DNA from: Romeriopsis sp046049545
Lineage (GTDB): Bacteria > Cyanobacteriota > Cyanobacteriia > Leptolyngbyales > Leptolyngbyaceae
Direction: 5' to 3'
NCBI GenBank assembly: GCA_046049545.1
Contig: JBJORF010000072.1
Span: 1 to 23,133, forward strand
DNA: 23,133 bases
Positions 1 to 7,655 of the stretch are shown one piece after another. Position 1 is the stretch's first letter; each line of letters opens with the position of its first letter. Made by a program: the position numbers and the translations under genes. The notes under the pieces were generated by a model that was not told the DNA's origin, searched no databases, and saw only the letters and a list, made by a program, of their open reading frames with translations.

Positions 1-1200
1 ATGCTCAAGGCATACCTTTTAGCCCCGATCGAAGACCCTGACCATCGCCGCAATGCCAACCAAACTTGGAAAAAACAGGTGCTTGACCTGATCTCCTGGG
101 GCGGAATCCATGAACCCGAACGCGATTCTGCCTGCATCAAATCCTGGTTGCGCGCCCAGTACGCCGAGACCATCCGCGATCGAAAAGCAGGTGCCACGGA
201 TCAGGACTGGGAGTTAATTGGTAACGCTTTCCACCGTTGGACACGCGATCGACATACTCGCCTCAAGCTTGGCAGCCAACAAACAAACCTACAACTCATC
301 ACAACCCATTTCACCTTTTTCGCCAAGGCATACCAACTTATCTTGGAAGCCAGCCGCAGTTATACCAAAGGGCTAGAGGCCGTCTTCTACAACGCCCATA
401 ATGACTTCACCTGGCAAAATACCGTCCTACTTGCACCTCTCTGCGTCACAGACGACGACCTCACAGTGCGACGTAAACTCTCCGTCACCGCCACCTACTT
501 GGACATCTGGATTATGCGACGGGTCGTAAACTACATTCGTGTCGGCTATTCGAGCACAGCTTACACAATGTTCCTCCTATGTCGCGATATTCGTCGCAAG
601 CCCCTTGATGAACTAATCACGATCCTCACGGAGAAACTCAATCAAGATGATGTGGGCTTTGATGGCAGTGATAGTCGTGGTCGTTACGGTATCGATGACC
701 TAATGCTAAACCAATTTAGTCGTCGCTACATCTACCATCTCTTGGCCCGTTTAACTGCCTATACCGAGGTTGCAGGCGGAGAACATGATCTATTTGATAA
801 ATACGTCGATCGGAGCCATAATAATCCCTTTGACATTGAACATATTTGGCCCAATCACTACGCGAATTACGAAGACGAATTCAGTTCAGAACAAGAATTC
901 CAAACCTGGCGAAACAATGTTGCCGGATTATTATTGCTACCTGCCGATGTGAATCGGAGTTTACAGGATCAGCCTTTTAAGGATAAAAATGCGGTTTATG
1001 CGACCCAAAACCGCTACGCCGCGAGCCTACATACGAGTGCCTACAAAAATCAACCGCAATTTAAAAAATTCTGTGAGGCAGTGCCTTTCAAACCATATCA
1101 GTCTTTTCACAAAGCTGAGCTAGAAGAGCGTTCATTGCTCATTCTTGAACTGGCAAATCGTATTTGGTCACCCAATCGGCTACAGATGGCGGCATCATGA
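1..1200 (+). CDS. GmrSD-like DUF262/DUF1524 protein, C-terminal part (5'-partial)
   Basis: This is the C-terminal portion of a DUF262/DUF1524 protein, the family that includes the GmrS/GmrD modification-dependent restriction enzymes. The DUF1524 HNH-type signature is visible at about residues 278-286 (D-I-E-H-I-W-P-N-H), where the histidine is the expected catalytic or metal-binding residue. The ATG at position 1 is probably an internal methionine: the N-terminal DUF262 (ParB/sulfiredoxin-like) domain is absent, and full-length relatives are usually 550-700 residues, so the gene very likely begins upstream of the window. It ends with TGA overlapping the ATG of an hsdR remnant (ATGA, 1197-1200), so it was translationally coupled to a type I restriction gene. 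Such proteins are often accessory members of type I restriction operons. Family assignment is firm; the substrate is unknown. Confidence 0.8.
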   Translation: MLKAYLLAPIEDPDHRRNANQTWKKQVLDLISWGGIHEPERDSACIKSWLRAQYAETIRDRKAGATDQDWELIGNAFHRWTRDRHTRLKLGSQQTNLQLITTHFTFFAKAYQLILEASRSYTKGLEAVFYNAHNDFTWQNTVLLAPLCVTDDDLTVRRKLSVTATYLDIWIMRRVVNYIRVGYSSTAYTMFLLCRDIRRKPLDELITILTEKLNQDDVGFDGSDSRGRYGIDDLMLNQFSRRYIYHLLARLTAYTEVAGGEHDLFDKYVDRSHNNPFDIEHIWPNHYANYEDEFSSEQEFQTWRNNVAGLLLLPADVNRSLQDQPFKDKNAVYATQNRYAASLHTSAYKNQPQFKKFCEAVPFKPYQSFHKAELEERSLLILELANRIWSPNRLQMAAS

Positions 1201-1337
1201 GCACAACAATCGGCCAACGCGAACGCCTCACCCAAAATCGTATCGTCAAACTCTTCCAAACGAATCTCGACTACGATTATCTCGACAACCAAGCAGTGAG
1301 AACTGGGATTATGGCGAAAGTTGGGATAGTGTCGTGA
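1197..1337 (+). pseudogene. hsdR: Truncated hsdR, type I restriction R subunit N-terminus only
   Basis: The reading frame opens at an ATG that overlaps the stop of the preceding gene. Its first ~30 residues (MSTTIGQRERLTQNRIVKLF, then a stretch rich in D and Y) match the usual start of HsdR, the translocase/endonuclease subunit of type I restriction enzymes, which typically reads T-x-G-Q-x-E-R-x-T-Q-N-R-V-V-K-L-F-x-x-x-L-G-Y-x-Y-L. After about position 1290 the resemblance ends and the frame stops at 1335-1337, giving 46 codons instead of roughly 1000. The stop of the convergent SWIM gene lies at 1309, so the break falls at the edge of the minus-strand cluster. This looks like a gene cut off by a deletion or by insertion of the neighbouring block. 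The fragment can have no restriction activity. Confidence 0.7.
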
Positions 1338-3327
1338 GGACGACTAATGCTGAATAGGTTGGTTGACTGTCCCACTGAAGCTGCTGAAATTTTTGTGCGA
1401 GTGTTGTCGTCAACTGATCGATGGGATGTAGCAATTGACTAAATCCGATCGCGCGACCTTGCTCTAATAGCCGTTGCCATTGCTGGAGATGCTGCTGGTC
1501 AGCGCGATCGAGGCCAACGAGCCAGAGATCTTGCAATGCGATGAGTAGTTCTTCACGGTAAATCGCGATCGCGGATGCTGATCCCGTTACTGTTGTCGTT
1601 ATGCTTGGCAATGAGTTGTCAATCATATTCGATTGTGCGGTCGCAATCCAGGGTTGGATCATTTGGCGGCTCTCACCTACTTGAAAAACGCAAGCGATCA
1701 GTGCTAACACCAATCCTTGATGGTTCAGTGTAACTTGGGCGGACAGGAATTTCAGGGAATTGGACGATGATGATTGGGTCAATGATAACTGGGCCAGCAG
1801 GATTTCAAATCCTGTGCGACCGCGATCGCTATAGGGATGCACGATCGTCGCCTGATTGCCTGCCGCATCAACGACTTGTGAACGCAATGATTGACTGACT
1901 GGATCGAATTCGACCGACAACACTTCAGCAATTTCGAGTACCTGCAATTGTTCGGTGACGCGCCGAGGTCGCAGTTCGGGGGGAGGAAGGGAACGCAATC
2001 GATCGGTTAATTCCGCAAAGTCATTGACCAGCAATGGCGATCGGAGTTTTTCCCATTGATAGGACTGCGGGTTCAGACTCATGGGACTGCGGCCAGGGAG
2101 AAACTGGTAACTGGGTGTGCGTTTGCCACCTTTGACGAGCAGTTGGCCCGCCCCGATCGCGCCGAGGGACATGCCTTTACCGATTGAATGCTGGGCTAAT
2201 TGCCAAAAGGGTTTGGGGAGAGGTTTGGGGACAGCGGTTGGATCAGGATTCGCAAAATTGCGGGGCATTGCCACCACCGTGCCCGAATCAACATCTTGAA
2301 GATAGGCCGTGAGGGTGACGCCGGACGATCGCACCGTTGCACCACAACCCAGTCCGATCATGCGGGAGGTTCCAAGGGTGACAGTGGTGTCTTGGGCACT
2401 ACCACGAATGAATAGCGGGGGGACTGGATGAGCGCATAAATGATGGTTGCGAATCGCGTCACTGCGAATGCATAATTCACCGAGCCATTTCACGACCTGT
2501 TCGGTATCAAATTGGGCGTCATGTTGTTGATACTGTTCATAAGCTTGGATCAAATCAAGCAAGATTTCGGCGATCCAGACGAGTTCGGCTCGGCGGCAAC
2601 GGGATTCGAGACGAGCAAAGCGATCGCGTAGGATCGGGTTCATTCCCGCGATTCCCACATTCGCGAGTTCGGCCAAGTGGATTTCCAGCTCATCGAGTAA
2701 TTCCGTCGGTACCGCAATTGGCGAAACTTGGGTCGAAATCAATCCATGATCTTGGCCCGCTTCCAGTTGACGAAAAGCCCAAATTGCTAAGGGAATGTGG
2801 CTACAGGGAGCCGTTTCATTGCAGTCGCAGTGGGTGTAGCGAATGTCGTCCCGGACGAGGAAGCGGAGGTTGAGGGAGAGATTGTGCAGGTGAGCAAAGG
2901 GTTTGATACCGCTGGTGACACCGATGACTTGGCCCGCATCATATTGCGATCGGAGTTTGGCCAGAACGGCTTTGGTGTAGTGTTTTTGCAGCGTTTCATC
3001 GGCGATCGTGCCAGGATTCCAGGGAGTTTCTGGGGGCGCAGCGGCAATTGTCGCCGATTGGGTTTGGTAAAATAAGACCGATCGGAGCAAATGCCGACAG
3101 AGGCTCGTGGCAGGACAGCCACATTGGCTTTGGGCCAATGTGGTTTGCGCCGGAAAGGTGCAGCGAATATCGTCCGACCATTGTATGGTAAGTTCGCCAG
3201 CGGATGTTTCGCCGATTTCACCAATCAGCTCGCCGGATTGCACCTCCTGTTGGGCGCGTTTGACGAGTCCGCGATTGCTCAAAGTAATCAGGTCGTCGAT
3301 CGTCAGTGTGAGTAGATCTTGGCGCAT
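1309..3327 (-). CDS. SWIM zinc-finger protein (YehQ-like)
   Basis: This 672-residue protein carries two SWIM-type zinc motifs of the form C-x-C-x5-C-x-H, at residues 69-79 (C69, C71, C77, H79) and 167-177 (C167, C169, C175, H177). SWIM domains bind zinc and usually mediate DNA or protein contacts. The rest has no catalytic motif I recognise. I chose the ATG at 3325-3327, which starts MRQDLLTLTIDD and has AGGA about 9 bases upstream. An alternative ATG at 3357 adds ten residues and overlaps the VWA stop as ATGA, so coupling to the VWA gene is likely either way. A much longer upstream extension in the same frame only shadows the VWA gene. It is the last gene of the minus-strand cluster, in the place of E. 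coli yehQ. Its partner and function are unknown. Confidence 0.82.
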   Translation of the reverse strand: MRQDLLTLTIDDLITLSNRGLVKRAQQEVQSGELIGEIGETSAGELTIQWSDDIRCTFPAQTTLAQSQCGCPATSLCRHLLRSVLFYQTQSATIAAAPPETPWNPGTIADETLQKHYTKAVLAKLRSQYDAGQVIGVTSGIKPFAHLHNLSLNLRFLVRDDIRYTHCDCNETAPCSHIPLAIWAFRQLEAGQDHGLISTQVSPIAVPTELLDELEIHLAELANVGIAGMNPILRDRFARLESRCRRAELVWIAEILLDLIQAYEQYQQHDAQFDTEQVVKWLGELCIRSDAIRNHHLCAHPVPPLFIRGSAQDTTVTLGTSRMIGLGCGATVRSSGVTLTAYLQDVDSGTVVAMPRNFANPDPTAVPKPLPKPFWQLAQHSIGKGMSLGAIGAGQLLVKGGKRTPSYQFLPGRSPMSLNPQSYQWEKLRSPLLVNDFAELTDRLRSLPPPELRPRRVTEQLQVLEIAEVLSVEFDPVSQSLRSQVVDAAGNQATIVHPYSDRGRTGFEILLAQLSLTQSSSSNSLKFLSAQVTLNHQGLVLALIACVFQVGESRQMIQPWIATAQSNMIDNSLPSITTTVTGSASAIAIYREELLIALQDLWLVGLDRADQQHLQQWQRLLEQGRAIGFSQLLHPIDQLTTTLAQKFQQLQWDSQPTYSALVVLTTLSQLSP

Positions 3328-3353
3328 TACAGTATTTCCTATCACAGTATTCC

Positions 3354-4490
3354 TCATCGCACTTTTTCCGCCACCCAGGCCGCCAGTTCGCCGGGAGTCA
3401 TGGCCCCGACTTCCGCACCGAGATTCACCATTCGCTGGGCTAGGGCGCGATCGTAGGTGGGATTGGCTTGTTCGTCCAGGGCGGCCAGTCCAAGCAGCGT
3501 GACGCCACTTTCGGTTAATTGTTTGGTGACGGATAGTAATCGATCGACCGTGGCCCCTTCGTAAAAATCTGTGATGAGAATGACGATCGTGCGGCGCGGA
3601 TTTTCGACTAAGGTTTGGGCGTATGCGAGGGCTTTCCCAATGTCGGTACCACCCCCTAATTGAACTTTCATCAGGGTTTCGACCGGATCGGTACAATCGG
3701 CGGTGACATCGACCACTTCGGTATCGAATAGGCAGAGATGGGTTTTCAGGCTCTTGATCCCGAAGAAAATCGCTGCTGTTACTGCCGAGTGAATGACGCT
3801 ATCGAGCATACTGCCGGATTCATCGACGAGAATAATCAGTTGCCATCGATCGACTTGGCGACGAATGCGGGAATTGAAATAGGGCGTTTGGATGACGAGT
3901 TGTTGGCGATCGTGGCTGTAGTGTTTGAGATTGCGGCGGATGGTGGTTGGGGCGTCGAAGTTTTTGGCGATTTTGATGTAGGAGCGCGATCGGCGATTGC
4001 GACTGCCGTAGAAGGGCGTTTCAACCGCACGGGCCAGTTTTTCCATCAGTTGTTCGACGACTTTTCGCACGAGTTCCCGCGCCATGGCAAGGACGGCTTG
4101 GTTCATTAAATGCTTGGTGCGCAGCACGGCTTTGAGGAGCGTTTCGCTGGGTTCGACCCGCTGGAGGACATCGGGATTTGTCACCATTTCTTCGAGCTGA
4201 TAGCGCTCTAGGGCATCTTTTTCGAGCCGTTCGATCGTCTTTTTGGGAAAGAGTTGGTGAATGGCGTTAATCCAATCGGGGACGGTCAGATTCGACGGGT
4301 CAAGACTGCCTGTGCGATCGGGATTATGCGTCCGATTGCGAATATTTTGGCCTTGCAATTCGCGATCGTACAAGAAGCCGATCGCCGTTTCACAATCCTG
4401 CCATTCCGGGGATAAGCCACCCAATGTATTTTCGGTCGTTTCGCCTAAGATTAAGCGCCAGCGTTGGCGGCGTTTAGCGTCGTCAGTCAT
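3354..4490 (-). CDS. VWA (CoxE-like) domain protein (YehP-like)
   Basis: A 378-residue protein with a C-terminal von Willebrand factor A domain. The metal-ion-dependent adhesion site is complete: D-E-S-G-S at about residues 223-227, the G-G-G-T-D-I threonine further on, and the aspartate of L-I-T-D-F-Y-E-G. It should therefore bind Mg2+ and a partner carboxylate. The N-terminal ~200 residues are helical and basic with no known domain. VWA proteins of this type work with MoxR AAA+ ATPases, matching the MoxR gene in the same cluster. The length equals what I recall for E. coli YehP. The start is clear: GAGG lies about 6 bases before the ATG, and ATG overlaps the DUF5682 stop as ATGA (4487-4490). 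The gene also ends in an overlap or near-overlap with the SWIM gene, so these three are one translational unit. No signal peptide is visible; it is presumably cytoplasmic. Confidence 0.88.
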   Translation of the reverse strand: MTDDAKRRQRWRLILGETTENTLGGLSPEWQDCETAIGFLYDRELQGQNIRNRTHNPDRTGSLDPSNLTVPDWINAIHQLFPKKTIERLEKDALERYQLEEMVTNPDVLQRVEPSETLLKAVLRTKHLMNQAVLAMARELVRKVVEQLMEKLARAVETPFYGSRNRRSRSYIKIAKNFDAPTTIRRNLKHYSHDRQQLVIQTPYFNSRIRRQVDRWQLIILVDESGSMLDSVIHSAVTAAIFFGIKSLKTHLCLFDTEVVDVTADCTDPVETLMKVQLGGGTDIGKALAYAQTLVENPRRTIVILITDFYEGATVDRLLSVTKQLTESGVTLLGLAALDEQANPTYDRALAQRMVNLGAEVGAMTPGELAAWVAEKVR

Positions 4491-6826
4491 AATTTACCTC
4501 CTCGAATACCGTAGCGATCGGCTAACTGAAACAACTGCGATTCAAAGGCGATCGCCTCGGCTGCCACATCAATTCCCAGGGGCAATGTGAGTAAATCACT
4601 GGATGTCAATTCGCCTGGATTAGTTGCCTGGATCAGGGTTTTGGCAATGTTTTGTTTTTCGCGGGGGGTGAAGTAGGTGAAGGCGAGTCGCAGTGATGGC
4701 AGGGCTTCGAGAAATTCATCGTCACTATAACTGAGCATCACTGCGTCAATGCTCAAGACTAATTCTGGCTCCCGTTGGGTCGTCTCGCGGGCCAAGTGAA
4801 AGATTCCGGTGAGAAAGTCGCCGAGTTTTTCTGGTTGGGCGTAGTAGCGCAAAGTCACGAGAATGCATTCCATTGAGGTTTCTCCCAGTAACCAAAGTGC
4901 GCCGATCGCGCCGCCGCGCAGAATAGGCAGTTGTGCGGTATCCTGGCTGACCCGATCGAGGACTTGGACGAATGCCGATCGGTGATGGGTGAGTAATGGC
5001 CCCGATCGTTCATAGGCTTCCATTAGTTTACCAATGCCTTTGAGTAGGCGATCGTCCTCACCTATCGTCGTGCCCAAACTGTCGAATAACCATAAGCCCC
5101 GTTCAAATGCCGCGACTAAAACTTGAGCAATATGCGATTGCTTCTGTGTGCCTAAAATTTCATCATAGCGATAAAGATATAATAAGTGCGACAACGATCG
5201 GGCTAAGGCAAGGAAATCACTTTCTTGATGAATCAGGTCGATCAGGGTTTGATAAAATTGGTCGGCAACGGCATCAACACCAGCAAGGGCCGCATCAAGC
5301 AGTAGCAATGCGGCTTGTTCAGCATCGCGTTCGATCGTCGTCGCCCGTTCTTGGAGCTTGGCGATCGTTGCTTCTGTGACAGAGGCCCCGTAAATTGCGG
5401 CTTCGATGCTGCTGGAATCGAAGTTAGGTGTCCAATGAATTTCCCACCGTTCATAAATTTCGGTGAGATCCGATCGGGTGGTAAAATCGGTGCCCCCGGT
5501 GCGTTGGATGCCCTGGATTGCGAGAATTCGTAGGGTATGGAATAGCGCTGAGGCGGTGCGATTGGTTGGCGCTCCGGGTGTGAGATTGAAATCCACCGAT
5601 CGCTTGGTACTGGTGGGAAACAGATCCAGACTGTGCAGTTGTTGATGCAAATCTTGAACCAATGGGGGAAGGGGCGTTCCAGGCGCAAGGCGACCCCGAT
5701 CGTCACCCCGAAATACTTGATAAATCGCTTCAAGAAAGGGATGACGACTCCCCATTGTCAGGTCTTCTTTGACTAAGCCCCCAATCACACCGTCGATTAA
5801 GTCCGATCTCCAGATTTCCGCATGGCCCCGCAGGTCGGCTAAACCTTGGGCCAGGGTTTGGACAGCGATTAGATCGGCGGTGCTGGCGATTTGTTGTTTT
5901 TGGCGCAGGGCTTGGACGATTTGTTGGAGCAGGCTAGAAGCAACGGGTTGAGCGGCAGCGGTGCGGTACTTCCAGACAGCGTGGTAGAAGCCAGGGTTGG
6001 GCATTCCCGATTGGTAGCCTGTGAGATTGTCCAATCGATCGTAGCTGTAAGGCGTGAGGGCGATGCCTTGATTGACGATCGGTGCGGATGCGGTTGGGCG
6101 ATGTTCAGGTAAATCGCTGTCTAGTGCGGCATAGAGCGCGGAACTATGGAATCCGCCTGTGACGACTAAAATTTGGCCGGGGGTACGATTGCGGGTTTGT
6201 TTGATCTGTGCCAGCATGAATGCTTCGCGATCGCGATCAGACTGTGCAATGTTTTTTTCGCTCGCTCGCATGTGCCAACAGAACTGATGACAGCGTTCAA
6301 GATATTGCGCTAGAGTCAATTCCGGGTCGATTTCAAATAAGACATCCCACAGTGCATCAAAATCTTCAACGCCGAGCTTTTGGCAGAGGGTGGCGATGTA
6401 GTCGCCGCGCTTAAAAGGTTCGTCACTATAGGCATTCTCGACGGTACGATCGGTGGCCCGATCGGCCCAAGGCAAATCAATAAACTCGACAGGAATGTTT
6501 AATTCATGGGCCGTTTGCAGGGCTTGCCATTCGGGGGAATAGATACAGAAGGGATAAAACGCACCCCGCCGTCGATCGTCGGCAGTATGCAGATAGCTGT
6601 AAATGGCGATCGGCAGCGTATGTAGCAGAAAAAGTTCGTGGAGGCGATCGTTGAAATCACTTGGCCCTTCGATTAAGATTGCAGCGGGTTGTCGATCGTG
6701 AATCAATTGCCGCAATAATCGGGCCGCTGCGGGGCTGTGGTGCCGCACGGGGAAGAAGATGACTTCAGCATCAAGGGAATAGAGGGGAGTATTATCGATT
6801 GGAAGATCAGCCGATGAGTAATTCAT
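4487..6826 (-). CDS. DUF5682 family protein (YehM-like)
   Basis: A 779-residue protein that I assign to DUF5682 from its N-terminal region: F-P-V-R-H-H-S-P at residues 25-32, I-E-G-P at 53-56, and V-T-G-G-F-H-S-S-A-L around 222-231. The paired histidines, the acidic I-E-G-P strand and the G-G-x-H turn recall the EreA/ChaN/TraB group of putative metal-dependent hydrolases; that link is my inference. The C-terminal two thirds appear helical, possibly repeat-like, and carry no signature I know. Directly downstream, the VWA gene starts within its stop codon. Upstream lie 92 bases and then a divergent toxin-antitoxin pair, so its promoter must be in that gap or transcription must read through antisense to those genes from the MoxR side. 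The position corresponds to E. coli yehM. Biochemical function is unknown. Confidence 0.8.
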   Translation of the reverse strand: MNYSSADLPIDNTPLYSLDAEVIFFPVRHHSPAAARLLRQLIHDRQPAAILIEGPSDFNDRLHELFLLHTLPIAIYSYLHTADDRRRGAFYPFCIYSPEWQALQTAHELNIPVEFIDLPWADRATDRTVENAYSDEPFKRGDYIATLCQKLGVEDFDALWDVLFEIDPELTLAQYLERCHQFCWHMRASEKNIAQSDRDREAFMLAQIKQTRNRTPGQILVVTGGFHSSALYAALDSDLPEHRPTASAPIVNQGIALTPYSYDRLDNLTGYQSGMPNPGFYHAVWKYRTAAAQPVASSLLQQIVQALRQKQQIASTADLIAVQTLAQGLADLRGHAEIWRSDLIDGVIGGLVKEDLTMGSRHPFLEAIYQVFRGDDRGRLAPGTPLPPLVQDLHQQLHSLDLFPTSTKRSVDFNLTPGAPTNRTASALFHTLRILAIQGIQRTGGTDFTTRSDLTEIYERWEIHWTPNFDSSSIEAAIYGASVTEATIAKLQERATTIERDAEQAALLLLDAALAGVDAVADQFYQTLIDLIHQESDFLALARSLSHLLYLYRYDEILGTQKQSHIAQVLVAAFERGLWLFDSLGTTIGEDDRLLKGIGKLMEAYERSGPLLTHHRSAFVQVLDRVSQDTAQLPILRGGAIGALWLLGETSMECILVTLRYYAQPEKLGDFLTGIFHLARETTQREPELVLSIDAVMLSYSDDEFLEALPSLRLAFTYFTPREKQNIAKTLIQATNPGELTSSDLLTLPLGIDVAAEAIAFESQLFQLADRYGIRGGKL

Positions 6827-6918
6827 ATCTACTATAATAATGGAAAAATGGCTAACCAGTTCCCAGACATTTGATTTGTACGGTAGGATGAAATGATACC
6901 TTCACCTTAGTCTGCCCG

Positions 6919-7218
6919 ATGATGAGCAAGATCTCTTCCCTAGAAGTTTTGACCCTTGAGGAAGCTGCTGAGTATCTTCGGTTGTCTCCCGCTATTCTCC
7001 ATCAAAAAGCCGTTCAAGGGATGATCCCTGGACAGGCGATTGATGAACATTCTTGGCGCTTTCTCAAAAGCGCGATCGATGATTGGCTGAGCCGTCGGGA
7101 CTCTCGCAATATTCTTCTCGCTCAGGCGGGAATTTTTGCTGATGATGAAGCATTGCCGCTGATACAGGAACAAATCGATCGTGATCGGCAAGAGAATCGC
7201 TTTGAGGATAATCGGTAA
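6919..7218 (+). CDS. Excisionase-type HTH antitoxin
   Basis: A 99-residue protein. Residues ~10-57 form an excisionase-family helix-turn-helix (L-T-L-E-E-A-A-E-Y-L-R-L-S, later a W-R-F-x-K-x-A-I-x-x-W-L end), the DNA-binding fold common in cyanobacterial antitoxins paired with PIN toxins. The acidic, charged tail (about 60-99, rich in D, E, R and Q) would be the toxin-binding part. Two adjacent ATGs (6919 and 6922) could start it, and neither has a good Shine-Dalgarno. The PIN reading frame begins 3 bases after its stop, the normal antitoxin-then-toxin order. By family precedent it neutralises the toxin and represses the shared promoter, probably binding in the 6827-6918 gap that also lies upstream of the DUF5682 gene. 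Confidence 0.78.
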   Translation: MMSKISSLEVLTLEEAAEYLRLSPAILHQKAVQGMIPGQAIDEHSWRFLKSAIDDWLSRRDSRNILLAQAGIFADDEALPLIQEQIDRDRQENRFEDNR

Positions 7219-7221
7219 GGT

Positions 7222-7640
7222 ATGTACATTCTGGATACGAATGTCCTAACGGCATTACATATCGGCAACCCAAAATCATTAACGCCATTCAGAAAATTGG
7301 TAATGAGCGGGTGGCGATCACGATTGTGACAAAAGTTGAGATGTTGCGAGGTCGAATCGACTTTCTCTTGAAAGCTGAGAATGCTTTATCCCTAAGTCGT
7401 GCCCAAGCATTGCTGATGGAGACTGAGGAACGCCTCGATGCGATCGAAATTTTGCCATTTGATGATGGTGCAACCATGCAATTTGAACAGCTCATCACAA
7501 ATTCGGCGATGCGGAAAGCTGGACGAGCCGATTTATTGATTGCCAGTATTGTTCTGTGTCACCAAGCGACACTGGTCACGCGCAATCGCAAAGATTTCCA
7601 GCGTTTTCCAAACCTTCGACTAGTAAATTGGTTTGATTAA
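7222..7640 (+). pseudogene. PIN-domain (VapC-like) toxin, split by a -1 frameshift
   Basis: Read with one -1 shift, this encodes a ~139-residue PIN nuclease, a normal VapC length. The first frame starts at 7222 with MYILDTNVLTALHIGNPK (catalytic D of D-T-N-V) and would end after 35 residues at 7327-7329. The second frame supplies the remainder: E in V-E-M-L-R-G, D in R-A-D-L-L-I-A-S, and the family tail T-R-N-R-K-D-F-Q-R-F-P-N-L-R-L-V-N-W. All expected acidic residues and the tail are intact, so only the frame is broken. The switch falls on CCCAAAA (7269-7275), a heptamer of the X-XXY-YYZ slippery type in the correct phase. It is either a one-base loss in an A run (pseudogene or base-call error) or programmed frameshifting. 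VapC toxins cleave RNA. Confidence 0.72.
7269..7275 (+). other. Candidate -1 slippery heptamer CCCAAAA in PIN gene
   Basis: In the frame of the ATG at 7222 the bases read C CCA AAA, the X-XXY-YYZ arrangement. Slipping back one base gives CCC AAA and continues as ATC ATT AAC into the long downstream PIN frame, with no stop before the gene end. I did not identify a definite stimulatory stem-loop or upstream Shine-Dalgarno. Confidence 0.35.
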
Positions 7641-7655
7641 TTCATAATCGGGGAT

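Noticed and set aside
1291..1357. hsdR continuing in another frame (N-W-D-Y-G-E-S-W-D)
   Set aside because: The N-W start faintly recalls the HsdR G-N-W-x-D segment, but the following residues do not fit and the sequence is the 3' end of the SWIM gene on the other strand.
3328..3696. Longer N-terminus for the SWIM protein
   Set aside because: The extra ~120 residues are out-of-frame reading of the VWA gene, rich in R, H and S; an ATG with AGGA at 3327 and an ATGA-coupled ATG at 3357 are better starts.
7311..7640. PIN gene beginning independently at GTG 7311
   Set aside because: That product would lack the first strand with the catalytic D-T-N-V; the frame continues upstream without a stop to the slippery site, so the full toxin needs the 7222 start.
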